Source: a virus
IMG/VR virus record: IMGVR_UViG_3300044946_000123
Coordinates: 1 to 46,643 of that record
Direction: 5' to 3' (one strand)
Length of the DNA stretch: 46,643 nt
Position 1 is the first letter of the stretch. Each line of letters starts with the position of its first letter. The position numbers and the translations under genes are program-made. Below the pieces are notes generated by a model. That model did no database searches and was not told the origin of the DNA. It saw only the letters and a list, made by a program, of their open reading frames with translations. This document shows, one piece after another, positions 1 to 7,604 of this stretch.

Positions 1-127
1 GCTGGTTTGGCGGCGGTGTCGCGTCGGTGATGCTGACTTGCGCCGAGGCATCCACAGCGGCAATCGCGGGAACGATGAGCAGGACGTTGTCCTGGATGTA
101 GGTCGCGCTTTTGATGTTGCCGAGCGA
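1..127. repeat. Terminal direct repeat (left copy), circular-assembly overlap
   Basis: These bases are identical to 46517-46643. An exact 127-base end overlap is what a k=127 de Bruijn assembler leaves on a circular contig, and the adaptor gene reads continuously across the join. I therefore take it as an assembly overlap of a circular or circularly permuted genome, not a biological terminal repeat. Confidence 0.9.
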
Positions 128-274
128 TTTGTTGATGCGCCGATAGGCCATCTGCGCAAACGGGAGAAGCAACTGGTCGGTGAAGGTGTTGCCGGCCGCG
201 TCGTTGAGCAGGGCTCGGGCGAGAGTGTTGATCGCAGAAAGATTGGTGTAGGCGCTGCTAGGCCCGACTGGCAT
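1..274 (-). CDS. Head-tail adaptor protein, N-terminal part (gene continues at 46065-46643)
   Basis: This is the 5' part of a gene split by the window edge; joined to 46065-46516 it gives about 241 residues. It starts MPVGPSSAYTNLSAIN and has an alpha-helical N-terminus (LARALLNDAAGNTFTDQLLL, then FAQMAYRRINKSLGN) typical of podoviral connector/adaptor proteins that sit under the portal. The ATG at 274 lies just after the TAA of the upstream fibre gene (278-1672), with a purine-rich leader instead of a clear Shine-Dalgarno. The next gene downstream is the nozzle protein, the usual partner. Assignment to the adaptor role rests on size, fold pattern and position; the virion role is likely, the exact name less so. 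Confidence 0.7.
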   Translation of the reverse strand, partial: MPVGPSSAYTNLSAINTLARALLNDAAGNTFTDQLLLPFAQMAYRRINKSLGNIKSATYIQDNVLLIVPAIAAVDASAQVSITDATPPPNQ

Positions 275-277
275 TTT

Positions 278-1672
278 TTATCCGCCCACGCAGACAAACT
301 GAATGTGGTCCGTTCCGGTTCCGGTGACGGTGACGGTGTTGGCGCTCGCCGGAATGACGGTAGCGGTGTTCGCCGGCGTGGTGATGTCGTTTCCTGTGCA
401 GAAAAAAGTTGTGGCGCTGGTGAAAGCAGGGAGAATCCCCGTAAAGGTAGAAGTGCCGCCGCTGAGGATTGCAATTCCGCCGATGAAGTGCTCTGCGGCT
501 GTCAGGGTGTTAGAGCAGGCAGCGTTCGCCGCCATCGTGCCGCACTGGACGCCTGTGGTCGCCCATTGCCAGAGGTTCGGCGCTCCCGGAAAACCTTCGA
601 GAAACTGTCCTGTTACTGGAGCCGCCGTAGGCAGCGCACTCGGACCGGCTGTGCCCGCGTTCGGGGCTGCTTGAAGCGCCACGGTGCTACTCGCCGACCC
701 GGTAAACGTAAGGATGGAAGAATTTCCGCCAGTTGCGCTCATGGTTACATTGGGAGGCAGCAGGACGCCCGCGCCTCCGGAGCTTCCAGTGCAGTTGAGG
801 ACGATATTCCCCTGCGAATTTGTGCCTGCGTTTAGCGTGCCCTGAACTGTGCACGTCTCCACGGCCGATGCCGACCCATTCCAGTAATTTCCCTGCAGAG
901 TCAAAATGGGCGAGTTTTGATTTGCGATAGCGGTTGCCGCGGTCGTGCTGAAGAGACTGAGCGTTTGTCCGGCCTGGCTCCATAGGAAATTAGGAGAACT
1001 CGCGAGAACCTGAGACCCGCCGCCATACACGACCTGGCCAGTGGCGACCGATCCGGCGAAGGTTCCGACGCAACCTACCGAGGCGCCAGGGACGCAGGCG
1101 ACGCCGGTCGCGTAGACGGAGAGGCCGAAATTCGAGCTGTAGGCCTGGACGCGGTAGTAGCCTGGCACGGCCCACGCCGTATAGTTTCCAAGTCCGTCGG
1201 AAACGAATGGATTGGAGGAGCTGAAATTCCCAGTGTTGTCGGTGGTAAGCGCCGCAAGCGGCGCGCAGGCCTGCGTCCTGTTGCCCGTCTGATAGACTGT
1301 GCCGTTGGATCCCGCCGAGCCGTTCGCATTCACCAGGTTGTAAGAAATCGTTGTCGCGCTGGTCGAGGAAATGATGAAAGCGCCGTTGAAGTAGGTATCG
1401 CCACCAGTGAAACCGAAAACGGTGAGCGCCTGGCCGGTGACAAAACCCTGCGTGATTGGATTTGATGCAAAGGTGAGCGTTGCGACGTTGCTCGTCACCG
1501 ATGCGGCCGTCGTGGTGAGCGTGCTGCAAATGGCGACGTTGACGCCGCCGGCTGGCCTTCCGGTGGAGCTGAAGGTTATGCCTGTGATGGGCCCGTTCTG
1601 CGCACGAGCGGCGCCAGCGGAGGCGAACGCCGCTACGAGTGCACAGATCGCGAGCGAGAGCCAGCGCTTCAC
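278..1672 (-). CDS. Signal-peptide-bearing tail fibre-like protein
   Basis: A protein of 464 residues that opens with a textbook Sec signal peptide (MKRWLSLAICALVAAF, small residues, then ARAQ as probable cleavage site near residue 25). The mature part is rich in Thr, Ser, Gly, Asn and Val with very few charged residues, as in beta-rich receptor-binding fibres. It ends in a compact C-terminal region with Cys pairs (VQCGTMAANAAC and FFCTG...FVCVGG). The start is GTG, overlapping the TGA of the upstream gene (GTGA), which implies translational coupling. It lies between the capsid genes and the adaptor gene. A surface or fibre role is inferred; an export signal on a virion protein is odd because phages assemble in the cytoplasm. 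Confidence 0.6.
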   Translation of the reverse strand: MKRWLSLAICALVAAFASAGAARAQNGPITGITFSSTGRPAGGVNVAICSTLTTTAASVTSNVATLTFASNPITQGFVTGQALTVFGFTGGDTYFNGAFIISSTSATTISYNLVNANGSAGSNGTVYQTGNRTQACAPLAALTTDNTGNFSSSNPFVSDGLGNYTAWAVPGYYRVQAYSSNFGLSVYATGVACVPGASVGCVGTFAGSVATGQVVYGGGSQVLASSPNFLWSQAGQTLSLFSTTAATAIANQNSPILTLQGNYWNGSASAVETCTVQGTLNAGTNSQGNIVLNCTGSSGGAGVLLPPNVTMSATGGNSSILTFTGSASSTVALQAAPNAGTAGPSALPTAAPVTGQFLEGFPGAPNLWQWATTGVQCGTMAANAACSNTLTAAEHFIGGIAILSGGTSTFTGILPAFTSATTFFCTGNDITTPANTATVIPASANTVTVTGTGTDHIQFVCVGG

Positions 1673-2412
1673 GATTTCTTAGGCCTCAGTTTGCCGCCTG
1701 CTTGTTTTGGTGTTTCGCCTGGCGGAATAACGGCCACGCCGCGACCAAGGTCTCCGTCGTCCGCTGTCTGCGCCAGAGGCGCGAAGCGGTCGGGGAAGAA
1801 TTTGCGGGCCTTCTCTTCATCGAGGAGCGCGCCGCAGTGCGAGCATAGTGCCAGGCCGGGCTTGATTCGCCCGCCGCAGGCCGGGCAGTCGAGGTTTGGC
1901 TGGACGTTGGTTTTCCAATCGCGCTCGAGTTTCAGGTACTCGGCCGCGCGCTTAATCCAGTCAGGGATGAGGATGACCGCGCGCGTCTGCTGCCAAATTT
2001 TGTCGCCCTCGGCCACGCCCCACTGGTAAAACTTTTCCAGGCGCGCGTTTGCGGAGCGCAGTTCGGCATCGGTCGGGAGCGAGGCCCTCGGAATGAACAC
2101 GCCGAGGAAAGAGTCAAAGCCCGCGTCGATGTTGATTTCACGGCACAAGTCGGTGGCAACTTCGCCCGGCGTGATCGGAAAATCGAAGACGCGTTTGTCG
2201 CCCATGTCCATGGTGCCCTTGCGGGGAGTGATTTCGATGATGGAGTAGGCTTCGCCCGCGGCCTTCGCGGGAATGTGGTAATTGCCGTAGCTGCGCGAGA
2301 GGTAGTATTCCGTGTCGGTGATGTTGACGATGTAGGCCCGGCTGGCGTTGAATTTTTCAAGGTACTCGGGCGGCATGTTCTGGACTGCGATGACGGGTGT
2401 GCCGGTGCTCAT
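1669..2412 (-). CDS. Virion-module protein with C-terminal zinc ribbon
   Basis: A 247-residue protein starting MSTGTPVIAVQN. The ATG at 2412 is chosen because a strong AGGAGG lies at 2421-2426; a longer reading to 2448 would start upstream of it. The body shows no domain I can name. Near the C-terminus there is a zinc ribbon with two CxxC knuckles (CPACGG, then CSHCGALL) followed by KARKFFPDRFAPL. Gene order (after two small capsid-module genes, before a fibre) suggests a virion or assembly role, but the function is unknown. Confidence 0.7.
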   Translation of the reverse strand: MSTGTPVIAVQNMPPEYLEKFNASRAYIVNITDTEYYLSRSYGNYHIPAKAAGEAYSIIEITPRKGTMDMGDKRVFDFPITPGEVATDLCREINIDAGFDSFLGVFIPRASLPTDAELRSANARLEKFYQWGVAEGDKIWQQTRAVILIPDWIKRAAEYLKLERDWKTNVQPNLDCPACGGRIKPGLALCSHCGALLDEEKARKFFPDRFAPLAQTADDGDLGRGVAVIPPGETPKQAGGKLRPKKS

Positions 2413-2460
2413 TTGAAAATCCTCCTGTAAAATGCCGGCGTGCGACACGGGCGTGCCGTC

Positions 2461-2694
2461 ATGCCGTTCGGAAAGTGGAAAGGAGTCAGAATCCGACTGA
2501 TTCCTGACGCCTATCTCTCCTGGCTCACGACATTCAAGCCGATGTGGAAACCTGAATGGCGCTGGCTCTGCGATAGCCTTATTTCAGAACTGAAATTTCG
2601 AGGCCTGCGCTTCGATCTGGCTGCAACCGAAGACCGCCCCTTACACAAAACCGTCTACGAATTCACGATTACGGATGATGCTAAGGAACGCTGA
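2461..2694 (+). CDS. DUF3820-like small protein (probable moron)
   Basis: A 77-residue protein whose start MPFGKWKGVRIRLIPDAYLS matches the signature of the DUF3820 (QSregVF_b) family: MPFGKYKG, a short spacer, and IPDxYLxWL. The ATG at 2461 begins this motif; an earlier in-frame ATG at 2440 would add seven residues before it. The family's function is unsettled; members occur in bacteria and many phages. It is one of three + strand genes inside the leftward late block, and its 3' end overlaps the end of the convergent gene at 2681-3265, so it looks like an independently expressed accessory gene. Confidence 0.7.
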   Translation: MPFGKWKGVRIRLIPDAYLSWLTTFKPMWKPEWRWLCDSLISELKFRGLRFDLAATEDRPLHKTVYEFTITDDAKER

Positions 2695-3265
2695 CCATGG
2701 GCCCGGTGATCGTCGAACCGGTATTCAAAACGGAATCGGCATAGCTGTCGTACTCGCGGTCTTGCTTGGCGATGGCTTTACTCTTGAATTCCGTGACGGA
2801 CTCGGGTGTTTCCTCGCGACTCGTCTCCAAGCACGCCACAAACGCCCTGGCGATCATGGGAGTGAGCTGGACGAATGCCCCTGTGGATGTTTCGAGGGTG
2901 AACGCCAGCTCGTAATCGCCGCGGGAAGGGTAGGGGCCGAGCGCGGGAACAAACTGGCCGTCAACCGCTTCCATGGTTTGCATGGCCCACAGCGCGGGGC
3001 TGCCATAGGTTTCTGGCGGCATCCAGCGCTCGATGTGCCAGCGATTCTGCGGGTACTTCGGGACGCGGCGCACTTCGATCACTTCGCGCACGAGATTGCC
3101 GTCTTTGTCGTGGTCTTCCCACTTACCGCCAATCCAATCGAGGCGGTTTGCGCCCCACACGGCACGATAGTTTGGCTCGCCGTAGCGGTTGAGGCCGCCG
3201 GCCAGGCGCAGCACAAGCGCAACGTCGGCCGGCGTCTCGTGAGTTTCCCGCGTGACGAAGATCAC
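2681..3265 (-). CDS. Conserved hypothetical phage protein (capsid module)
   Basis: A 194-residue protein starting with GTG (MIFVTRETHETPADVALVLR). It carries a dense mixed alpha/beta sequence with many Trp and aromatic residues (RYGEPNYRAVWGANRLDWIG, HIERWMPPETYGSPALWAMQ) and a charged C-terminal third. I recognise no named domain. It lies between two structural genes and starts three bases after the upstream TAA, so it is co-translated with the capsid cluster. It could be a minor virion protein or assembly factor. Confidence 0.65.
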   Translation of the reverse strand: MIFVTRETHETPADVALVLRLAGGLNRYGEPNYRAVWGANRLDWIGGKWEDHDKDGNLVREVIEVRRVPKYPQNRWHIERWMPPETYGSPALWAMQTMEAVDGQFVPALGPYPSRGDYELAFTLETSTGAFVQLTPMIARAFVACLETSREETPESVTEFKSKAIAKQDREYDSYADSVLNTGSTITGPMVSVP

Positions 3266-3267
3266 AA

Positions 3268-3681
3268 TTACGGCGAGAGCTTTTTGAAAGTAATAACGAC
3301 CGGAACGAATTCAGTCGCGGCGCCGACTTTGATGCTGGCGTAGGTGCCGTTTCCTTGCTCGGTCCCGCCGGCGCTGACGAGGCTCACGGTGTGGAGCTTA
3401 TTGTTCGTCGGATGGCGCATGATGTAGAGATAGCCGAAGGTGGCGCTGAAGCTGAGCGCGCCGCCATTCATTTCGTACGTGATGTTGTCGGGCACGCTAG
3501 GCGTAGGAATCTGCGCGGCGACGGCCGACAGATCGAGCACGTCTCCGCCGACTCCTGTCACATAGCTGCCGCCTGGCGTCCAGGCCAGCAGGCCGTAGAC
3601 GGTCAGTTTGTTGTTTCCGCTGGCGTCCAGGTCTTTCGTGGTCCAGGGGTTCCCATCCATTCCAAGAAGGCTGACTCCCAT
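3268..3681 (-). CDS. Small structural protein downstream of the major capsid gene (possible decoration protein)
   Basis: A 137-residue, low-charge, beta-rich protein (MGVSLLGMDGNPWTTKDLDA...) preceded by a clear AGGAG at the right distance. Its place directly after the major capsid gene is where head decoration or cement proteins are usually found. No family motif is evident, so decoration protein is only an inference from size, composition and position. Confidence 0.6.
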   Translation of the reverse strand: MGVSLLGMDGNPWTTKDLDASGNNKLTVYGLLAWTPGGSYVTGVGGDVLDLSAVAAQIPTPSVPDNITYEMNGGALSFSATFGYLYIMRHPTNNKLHTVSLVSAGGTEQGNGTYASIKVGAATEFVPVVITFKKLSP

Positions 3682-3765
3682 TTGTTTTCTCCTAGAAAAA
3701 CGACAGAGCGCCCTTGAGGAGCGCCCTGGAAAGGTGGTAAGTTGCCTGCGCTAGACTTAATGCAC

Positions 3766-3817
3766 AAGAAACCGCGCGGCCCGGGGGAAGGGCGAGCAGG
3801 CCGCGCGGTATTTTTTT
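3766..3817. terminator. Strong GC hairpin after the major capsid gene, possibly bidirectional
   Basis: An 11-base perfect inverted repeat, ACCGCGCGGCC (3771-3781) and GGCCGCGCGGT (3799-3809), with a 17-base loop. On the + strand it is followed by TTTTTTT (3811-3817), which overlaps the TAA of the capsid gene. On the - strand, the direction of capsid transcription, it is followed by TTTCTT. It probably attenuates or ends capsid transcripts and blocks antisense reading. Confidence 0.65.
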
Positions 3818-5087
3818 AGTACCCGCTGGGACGCGCCAGTGTGGAGATATAGCTGCCACTTCTCGGGGAGTCGTTCCATACCTGGAATCCGGTGTCGAAA
3901 TAGAAGACATACGCCGCTGCGATGCCGCCGGAAGCGCCGTAAATCGGGAAGATGGTCTGCCCGCCGACCTCGTAGTAGTCGATGTCTTTCATCACCGCGC
4001 GGCCCCAGTGCGACATGTCCAGGAAGTCGATGCGCGTCTGGTCCGCGTTGATCGAGCTCTTGAACGGAATGCCGCTCATGGTCTTTTTGCCGGTGAAGAG
4101 CAGGTCCAGATCGCTCGCGCGTCCGCCGCCTGATTCCTTGATGACCGTGGAGATGGCGATGCCAAGATTTTCCCAGGCATGTTCCTGCTCGAGCGCGGTG
4201 TAGGCCAGGAGCTTACCTAGTTGGTCAACACCCAACGCCTTCCGCACCTTGTTAACTGCAAGCCGAACGTATGTGGGAACGAGCGCGGACGACGCGGCGT
4301 TGACGGTCGGCGTCTGCAACTGAACTGCATAGCTCGCGCGGTTCAGGTTGAGCCATGTGCCCGTGGTGGCGTTGTTCTGGTGGTACTTGATGCCGAACAG
4401 CGAAGTCGGCTGCGCGCCGGCCAAGCCGTCATGGACGATGACATCGTTCGCGCCCGCTCCAGCAGGGACGTTGTCGATGGTGATGGTCTGCGCTGCGGAG
4501 ATCGGATCGGCCTGGATGACGTTCGAAACCACGCCGGCCGCGACGTTGCGGTTGGTGGTGAGCGTCGGATCGTAGATTTGGATGGTTTGGCCGACGTAGA
4601 CGCCGGTCGCGCCCATGGGGATCGCCATGGTGAGCACGCCGCCTGCGATTGAAGAAATGGTACCGATTACTCCGTTGCCGTTACCTTGCACTACTTTGTC
4701 CAAAAACGAGCGGAACTGCTTCATTCCGTTGGACACTTCGCGCTTGGCCGCGTTCTCGATGGCCTTTTCTTTTGAGTTGGTGGCGTACTCGACGAGCTTG
4801 GTGATTTCGGTGGCGAAGCGGAAGAAAATCGGGCTGACCTGGGCCACGTCGTACTGCGTTCCACTGCCGCGCCCGAGGTCGCCGCCGTCCGCGTTGTAGC
4901 TTCCGCCCTTGCCGCCGGCCACGAGTTGCAATGGCAAGCGCATGTTGCGGGAGCTGACTTTCTCGATGTCGCCCCTCTGCTGTATGAGCGACATGAGAAC
5001 ATCATCTCTTTCGTATAACAGAGGTATCTTATCTCTAACTTTCTCAAGTTGTAACGCAATTGTAGCAGCGTTGTTCTGTGCTGGCAT
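3816..5087 (-). CDS. Major capsid protein
   Basis: A 423-residue protein preceded by a strong AAGGAG (MPAQNNAATIALQLEKVRDK). It has an early helical segment (KIPLLYERDDVLMSLIQQRG), an extended-loop-like stretch (GGKGGSYNADGGDLGRG), a long helix (ATEITKLVEYATNSKEKA), a beta-rich middle with insertion-domain character and an aromatic C-terminus (YVFYFDTGFQVW). This order fits an HK97-fold coat protein. It directly follows the scaffold-like gene and precedes a possible decoration gene, the standard head cassette order. Confidence that it is the coat protein is high; no fold assignment was computed. Confidence 0.85.
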   Translation of the reverse strand: MPAQNNAATIALQLEKVRDKIPLLYERDDVLMSLIQQRGDIEKVSSRNMRLPLQLVAGGKGGSYNADGGDLGRGSGTQYDVAQVSPIFFRFATEITKLVEYATNSKEKAIENAAKREVSNGMKQFRSFLDKVVQGNGNGVIGTISSIAGGVLTMAIPMGATGVYVGQTIQIYDPTLTTNRNVAAGVVSNVIQADPISAAQTITIDNVPAGAGANDVIVHDGLAGAQPTSLFGIKYHQNNATTGTWLNLNRASYAVQLQTPTVNAASSALVPTYVRLAVNKVRKALGVDQLGKLLAYTALEQEHAWENLGIAISTVIKESGGGRASDLDLLFTGKKTMSGIPFKSSINADQTRIDFLDMSHWGRAVMKDIDYYEVGGQTIFPIYGASGGIAAAYVFYFDTGFQVWNDSPRSGSYISTLARPSGY

Positions 5088-5143
5088 TGAAATTTCTCCT
5101 TAAAGAGTTGCCCGCCAGTGCGCGGGGTTGAGTTTTTGTGCGT

Positions 5144-6523
5144 CTACGCGTTCAAGATGTCGTCGTCACTCATTTTTGAGTAATCGACATCCTTGCGCGT
5201 GAGCGCCCGTTGCCCGCGGGGAGCAGGCGAGGCGCCCGAAACTTCTGTCTTTCCGGCCGCCGCAGCCATGCGCTTTTCGGCGGTTTGGTGCGAGGCCATG
5301 AAATCCGTGGTGTAGGTTTCAACGACCTTCTGCAAAACGTCGTTGAGTGCTGTCTTGGCGAATTCGACGGGGAGCTTGATGGCGAGATCGCTGTTGGCCT
5401 GGCTAAAAATGCCGCGAATCGGCTTGCCGTCGTGGCCTTCGGAGCCGTTCGGCCAGATGGCTTTCCCGATTTGATCGACGATGTCGGTCTTCTGCGCGAG
5501 CAGCTTATTGATTTCGGCGTGCGCGTCGGCGGCGATGCGCGCCTGCGCGCCGGGCGTGAATGCGGTTTTTTCGAGCAGTTTGCCGATGGCAGTCTTAATT
5601 TCGCCTTGCACGCTTTCCGTGATCTTGCTGTTGACGGTGTCGCGGAAAGCGTTGGAGGTCTTGACGAAATTCTGCTCGTCCTTGGTGCGTTCGCCTGCTT
5701 CGCGGGCGTCTAAACCTCTAGCGCGCGCTTCGACTCGCGCCTTCTCGGTCGTGGGGAAGCCGTTGCCATCGGCGAATTCCAGCATTTTCTGGACTTGCGC
5801 CTTGAGCGTCGGCAAACCTTCCTCGCCGGCGTCTAGCGCGTTGCGCAGGACTTCAAATGCCTTGTCGAATTGCCAGCCGTGCAGCGTTTCGGTCGTGAGC
5901 TTGGTGAGCTGGGCCTCGTACGCTTGCGGCTGCGTCGTTTTGAGGAGATTCAGGCCGGCCTCGAACATCGGCGCGAGCGCTTCGGGCTTTTCACCGAGGA
6001 ATTGCCGCAAACCGCCTTCGACGGACGCGGGATCACCGGAGAACATGGCCTCGTCCAGCTTAGCGCCTTCGGCAACCTTCGTTTGCGCCTCCAGGAATTG
6101 AGGCTCAATTGTGGCCAGCTTGTCGGCGTTGGCTTTGGCCGTGAAGTACAGCGTGCGGAATTCGGGATCCGTCTTGGCGAGTTCCTGCCACTTCGCGGGG
6201 ATGGCTTTGTCCTCGGTGGCTTTGGCTGCCTGCTCGGTTGCGAGCTGCTCGGGAGTCTTCGCAGCGTCTGCGGCGACTTTCGCGGCTGCGGCTGCCTTTT
6301 CCTGCTCCGTTTGTTGAACGACGGGGGCTGGTTCGGTGGGTGCGGTCCCAACTGGGTCCATCCCTAAGATTTGCTCGTCGGTCTGCGAGGCTGCTGGGGC
6401 TGCTGGCGCTGCGGGAGTTGGCGAGCCTGCGCCCGTTCCTCCGCCTGCGCCGCCGTCACCACTTCCGCCGCCGGTACCGCCGCCTGCGCCTGCTCCGCCT
6501 ACCGCTACTGGTTCGTCTGCCAT
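5144..6523 (-). CDS. Capsid scaffold protein
   Basis: A 459-residue protein. The start (MADEPVAVGG) is set by GGAGGG at the right distance; a longer reading to 6601 would run back through a terminator hairpin. Residues about 10-60 are a disordered Gly/Ala/Pro linker; the rest is highly charged and helical with coiled-coil character and no cysteine. It ends in a short conserved-looking tail (RKDVDYSKMSDDDILNA). Size, composition and position just before the major capsid gene fit an internal scaffold that directs procapsid assembly and then leaves. Confidence 0.75.
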   Translation of the reverse strand: MADEPVAVGGAGAGGGTGGGSGDGGAGGGTGAGSPTPAAPAAPAASQTDEQILGMDPVGTAPTEPAPVVQQTEQEKAAAAAKVAADAAKTPEQLATEQAAKATEDKAIPAKWQELAKTDPEFRTLYFTAKANADKLATIEPQFLEAQTKVAEGAKLDEAMFSGDPASVEGGLRQFLGEKPEALAPMFEAGLNLLKTTQPQAYEAQLTKLTTETLHGWQFDKAFEVLRNALDAGEEGLPTLKAQVQKMLEFADGNGFPTTEKARVEARARGLDAREAGERTKDEQNFVKTSNAFRDTVNSKITESVQGEIKTAIGKLLEKTAFTPGAQARIAADAHAEINKLLAQKTDIVDQIGKAIWPNGSEGHDGKPIRGIFSQANSDLAIKLPVEFAKTALNDVLQKVVETYTTDFMASHQTAEKRMAAAAGKTEVSGASPAPRGQRALTRKDVDYSKMSDDDILNA

Positions 6524-6540
6524 TTTGTTTCCCTCCAAAT

Positions 6541-6567
6541 GAAAAAGCCCGCTAAAATCGCGGGCTT
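6541..6567 (-). terminator. Intrinsic terminator upstream of the scaffold gene
   Basis: Read on the - strand, AGCCCGC (plus 6560-6566) pairs with GCGGGCT (plus 6546-6552) around a 7-base loop and is followed at once by TTTTT. It sits about 18 bases before the start codon of the scaffold gene. It would end transcripts from the upstream small genes, so scaffold and coat expression must use readthrough, antitermination or a separate promoter. Confidence 0.75.
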
Positions 6568-6601
6568 CGGTGCTGTTTTGCTCGAGAGTGTAAAAACCCA
6601 A

Positions 6602-6865
6602 TTAGGCGCTAATTGATGCCTGACCGGGGGCCGGGCTGTACTTGCGCTCGAAAACGTCCTTCGGATTCAGGTACACGTAGCCGTCGGACTGCAAAACGTA
6701 GTAGTCGCCGACTTTCGGCGTCATTCTCGCCGTCATTTCCGGTGGTACCACTCGCCACAAGTCTAATTCGCCCTCTAGACGTATCTTTTGGCCGTCTGAG
6801 GCGGGCGAGCCAACGGCAACGATCTTCCAGGCTTCGACTTCGACCGGATTCGCGATGTATTTCAT
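6602..6865 (-). CDS. Small phage protein with PGDYxV-like C-terminus
   Basis: An 87-residue protein. The start MKYIANPVEVEAWKIV is chosen because its ATG overlaps the TGA of the upstream HTH gene (ATGA). The layout, an N-terminal MKY..KPVxVEAWK strand and a C-terminal VGDYYVLQSDGYVYLNPKDV, matches a widespread small phage family of unknown role in which PGDYIV.DG.....P..F...Y is conserved. It ends 35 bases before a strong terminator, so it is the last gene of its transcript. Confidence 0.75.
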   Translation of the reverse strand: MKYIANPVEVEAWKIVAVGSPASDGQKIRLEGELDLWRVVPPEMTARMTPKVGDYYVLQSDGYVYLNPKDVFERKYSPAPGQASISA

Positions 6866-7086
6866 CGGGGCACCCACTTCACCGAAATTTCAAACGTCCC
6901 AAACTTTCGCAGCAAGAGCAGCAGCTTGCCGCTGGTGTCGCCTTCGATTCCAGCCTTGCGGTAGATGCTTTTTGCGTGCCACTTCACCGTGCCGACCGAC
7001 AAGTTGAGGTCTCTGGCCATTTCCTTGAAGCTGCGGAACTGGAACAATTCCTCAAGGACTCGCGTTTCGGCCGGTGTGAGTCTCAC
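6862..7086 (-). CDS. Stand-alone LuxR/GerE-type helix-turn-helix regulator
   Basis: A 74-residue protein consisting only of a LuxR-type DNA-binding domain: LTPAETRVLEELFQFRSFKE, then MARDLNLSVGTVKWHAKSIY and RKAGI. This is the four-helix GerE pattern with the recognition helix SVGTVKWH. The GTG at 7086 with AGAGG upstream is preferred because it avoids overlap with the small membrane gene ending at 7094. No sensory domain is present. It lies among head genes between portal and scaffold, so it may tune late transcription or act on host promoters. Its C-terminus overlaps the next gene by ATGA. Confidence 0.75.
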   Translation of the reverse strand: MRLTPAETRVLEELFQFRSFKEMARDLNLSVGTVKWHAKSIYRKAGIEGDTSGKLLLLLRKFGTFEISVKWVPR

Positions 7087-7093
7087 GACACCT

Positions 7094-7249
7094 CTAATGC
7101 AGGCCGCCGCGCAGCAGGTACCAGATGACCAGCACGAGAACAACCAGGCCGAGGCCGCCTCCGAATCCGCCCCCGTAACCGTACCTGTTGAACCCGTAGT
7201 AGCCTCCGCCGCCGAACAGCAAGACGAGCAGAATAATCAGCAGAATCAT
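7094..7249 (-). CDS. Small Gly-rich membrane protein (DUF3309-like)
   Basis: A 51-residue protein with AGGAGG at the right distance: MILLIILLVLLFGGGGYYGF, a Gly/Tyr-rich middle (NRYGYGGGFGGGLG) and a second hydrophobic run (LVVLVLVIWYLL). Two membrane segments joined by a Gly-rich turn recall the DUF3309 type of tiny membrane protein common in bacteria and phages. Role unknown. Confidence 0.7.
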   Translation of the reverse strand: MILLIILLVLLFGGGGYYGFNRYGYGGGFGGGLGLVVLVLVIWYLLRGGLH

Positions 7250-7250
7250 T

Positions 7251-7541
7251 TCAGCCTCCTAGGTACGCTGGCCTCGGTGGAGTTTTTCCCGCGTCCACTG
7301 GTGATTCGTTGAACCTTGCCGCTATGAATTCGAGAACGTGCGCACTCATGGGATGGCGCTCGACGAAAGTGATGTCGTGATCGAGCTTCTCGATTTCTTT
7401 GTCGAGCCAATTAGCTTCCGCGATCATTTCCGCGCGTTTCTTGCGCAAGCGGTCAAGCACGCTCGCCCGTGGCCTCGGCGCTGGCGTTTGCACTTGCTGC
7501 GTTTCCACCGTTTTCGGTTGCTCTTTTTTGTTGAACATCAT
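7251..7541 (-). CDS. Hypothetical small helical protein
   Basis: A 96-residue protein with a basic, Pro-rich N-terminus (MMFNKKEQPKTVETQQVQTP), a charged coiled-coil-like centre (LDRLRKKRAEMIAEANWLDK) and a C-terminal segment around HPMSAHVLEFIAARF. No family recognised. It is transcribed just after the portal gene and its stop overlaps the Shine-Dalgarno region of the next gene. Confidence 0.6.
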   Translation of the reverse strand: MMFNKKEQPKTVETQQVQTPAPRPRASVLDRLRKKRAEMIAEANWLDKEIEKLDHDITFVERHPMSAHVLEFIAARFNESPVDAGKTPPRPAYLGG

Positions 7542-7604
7542 CGGGTGTAAGACACCTTTCGTCTATCGAGCGCGATCAGCTTGCGAATCGTTCTCAGCGT
7601 GATT

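Noticed and set aside
38-835. Long + strand open frame opposite the fibre and adaptor genes
   Set aside because: Arg/Gly-rich antisense frame without a ribosome site; it overlaps the well-supported leftward adaptor and fibre genes.
3703-3730. GAGCGCCC repeat pair looking like a terminator after the capsid-adjacent gene
   Set aside because: The two copies are direct, not inverted, so they cannot form a hairpin.
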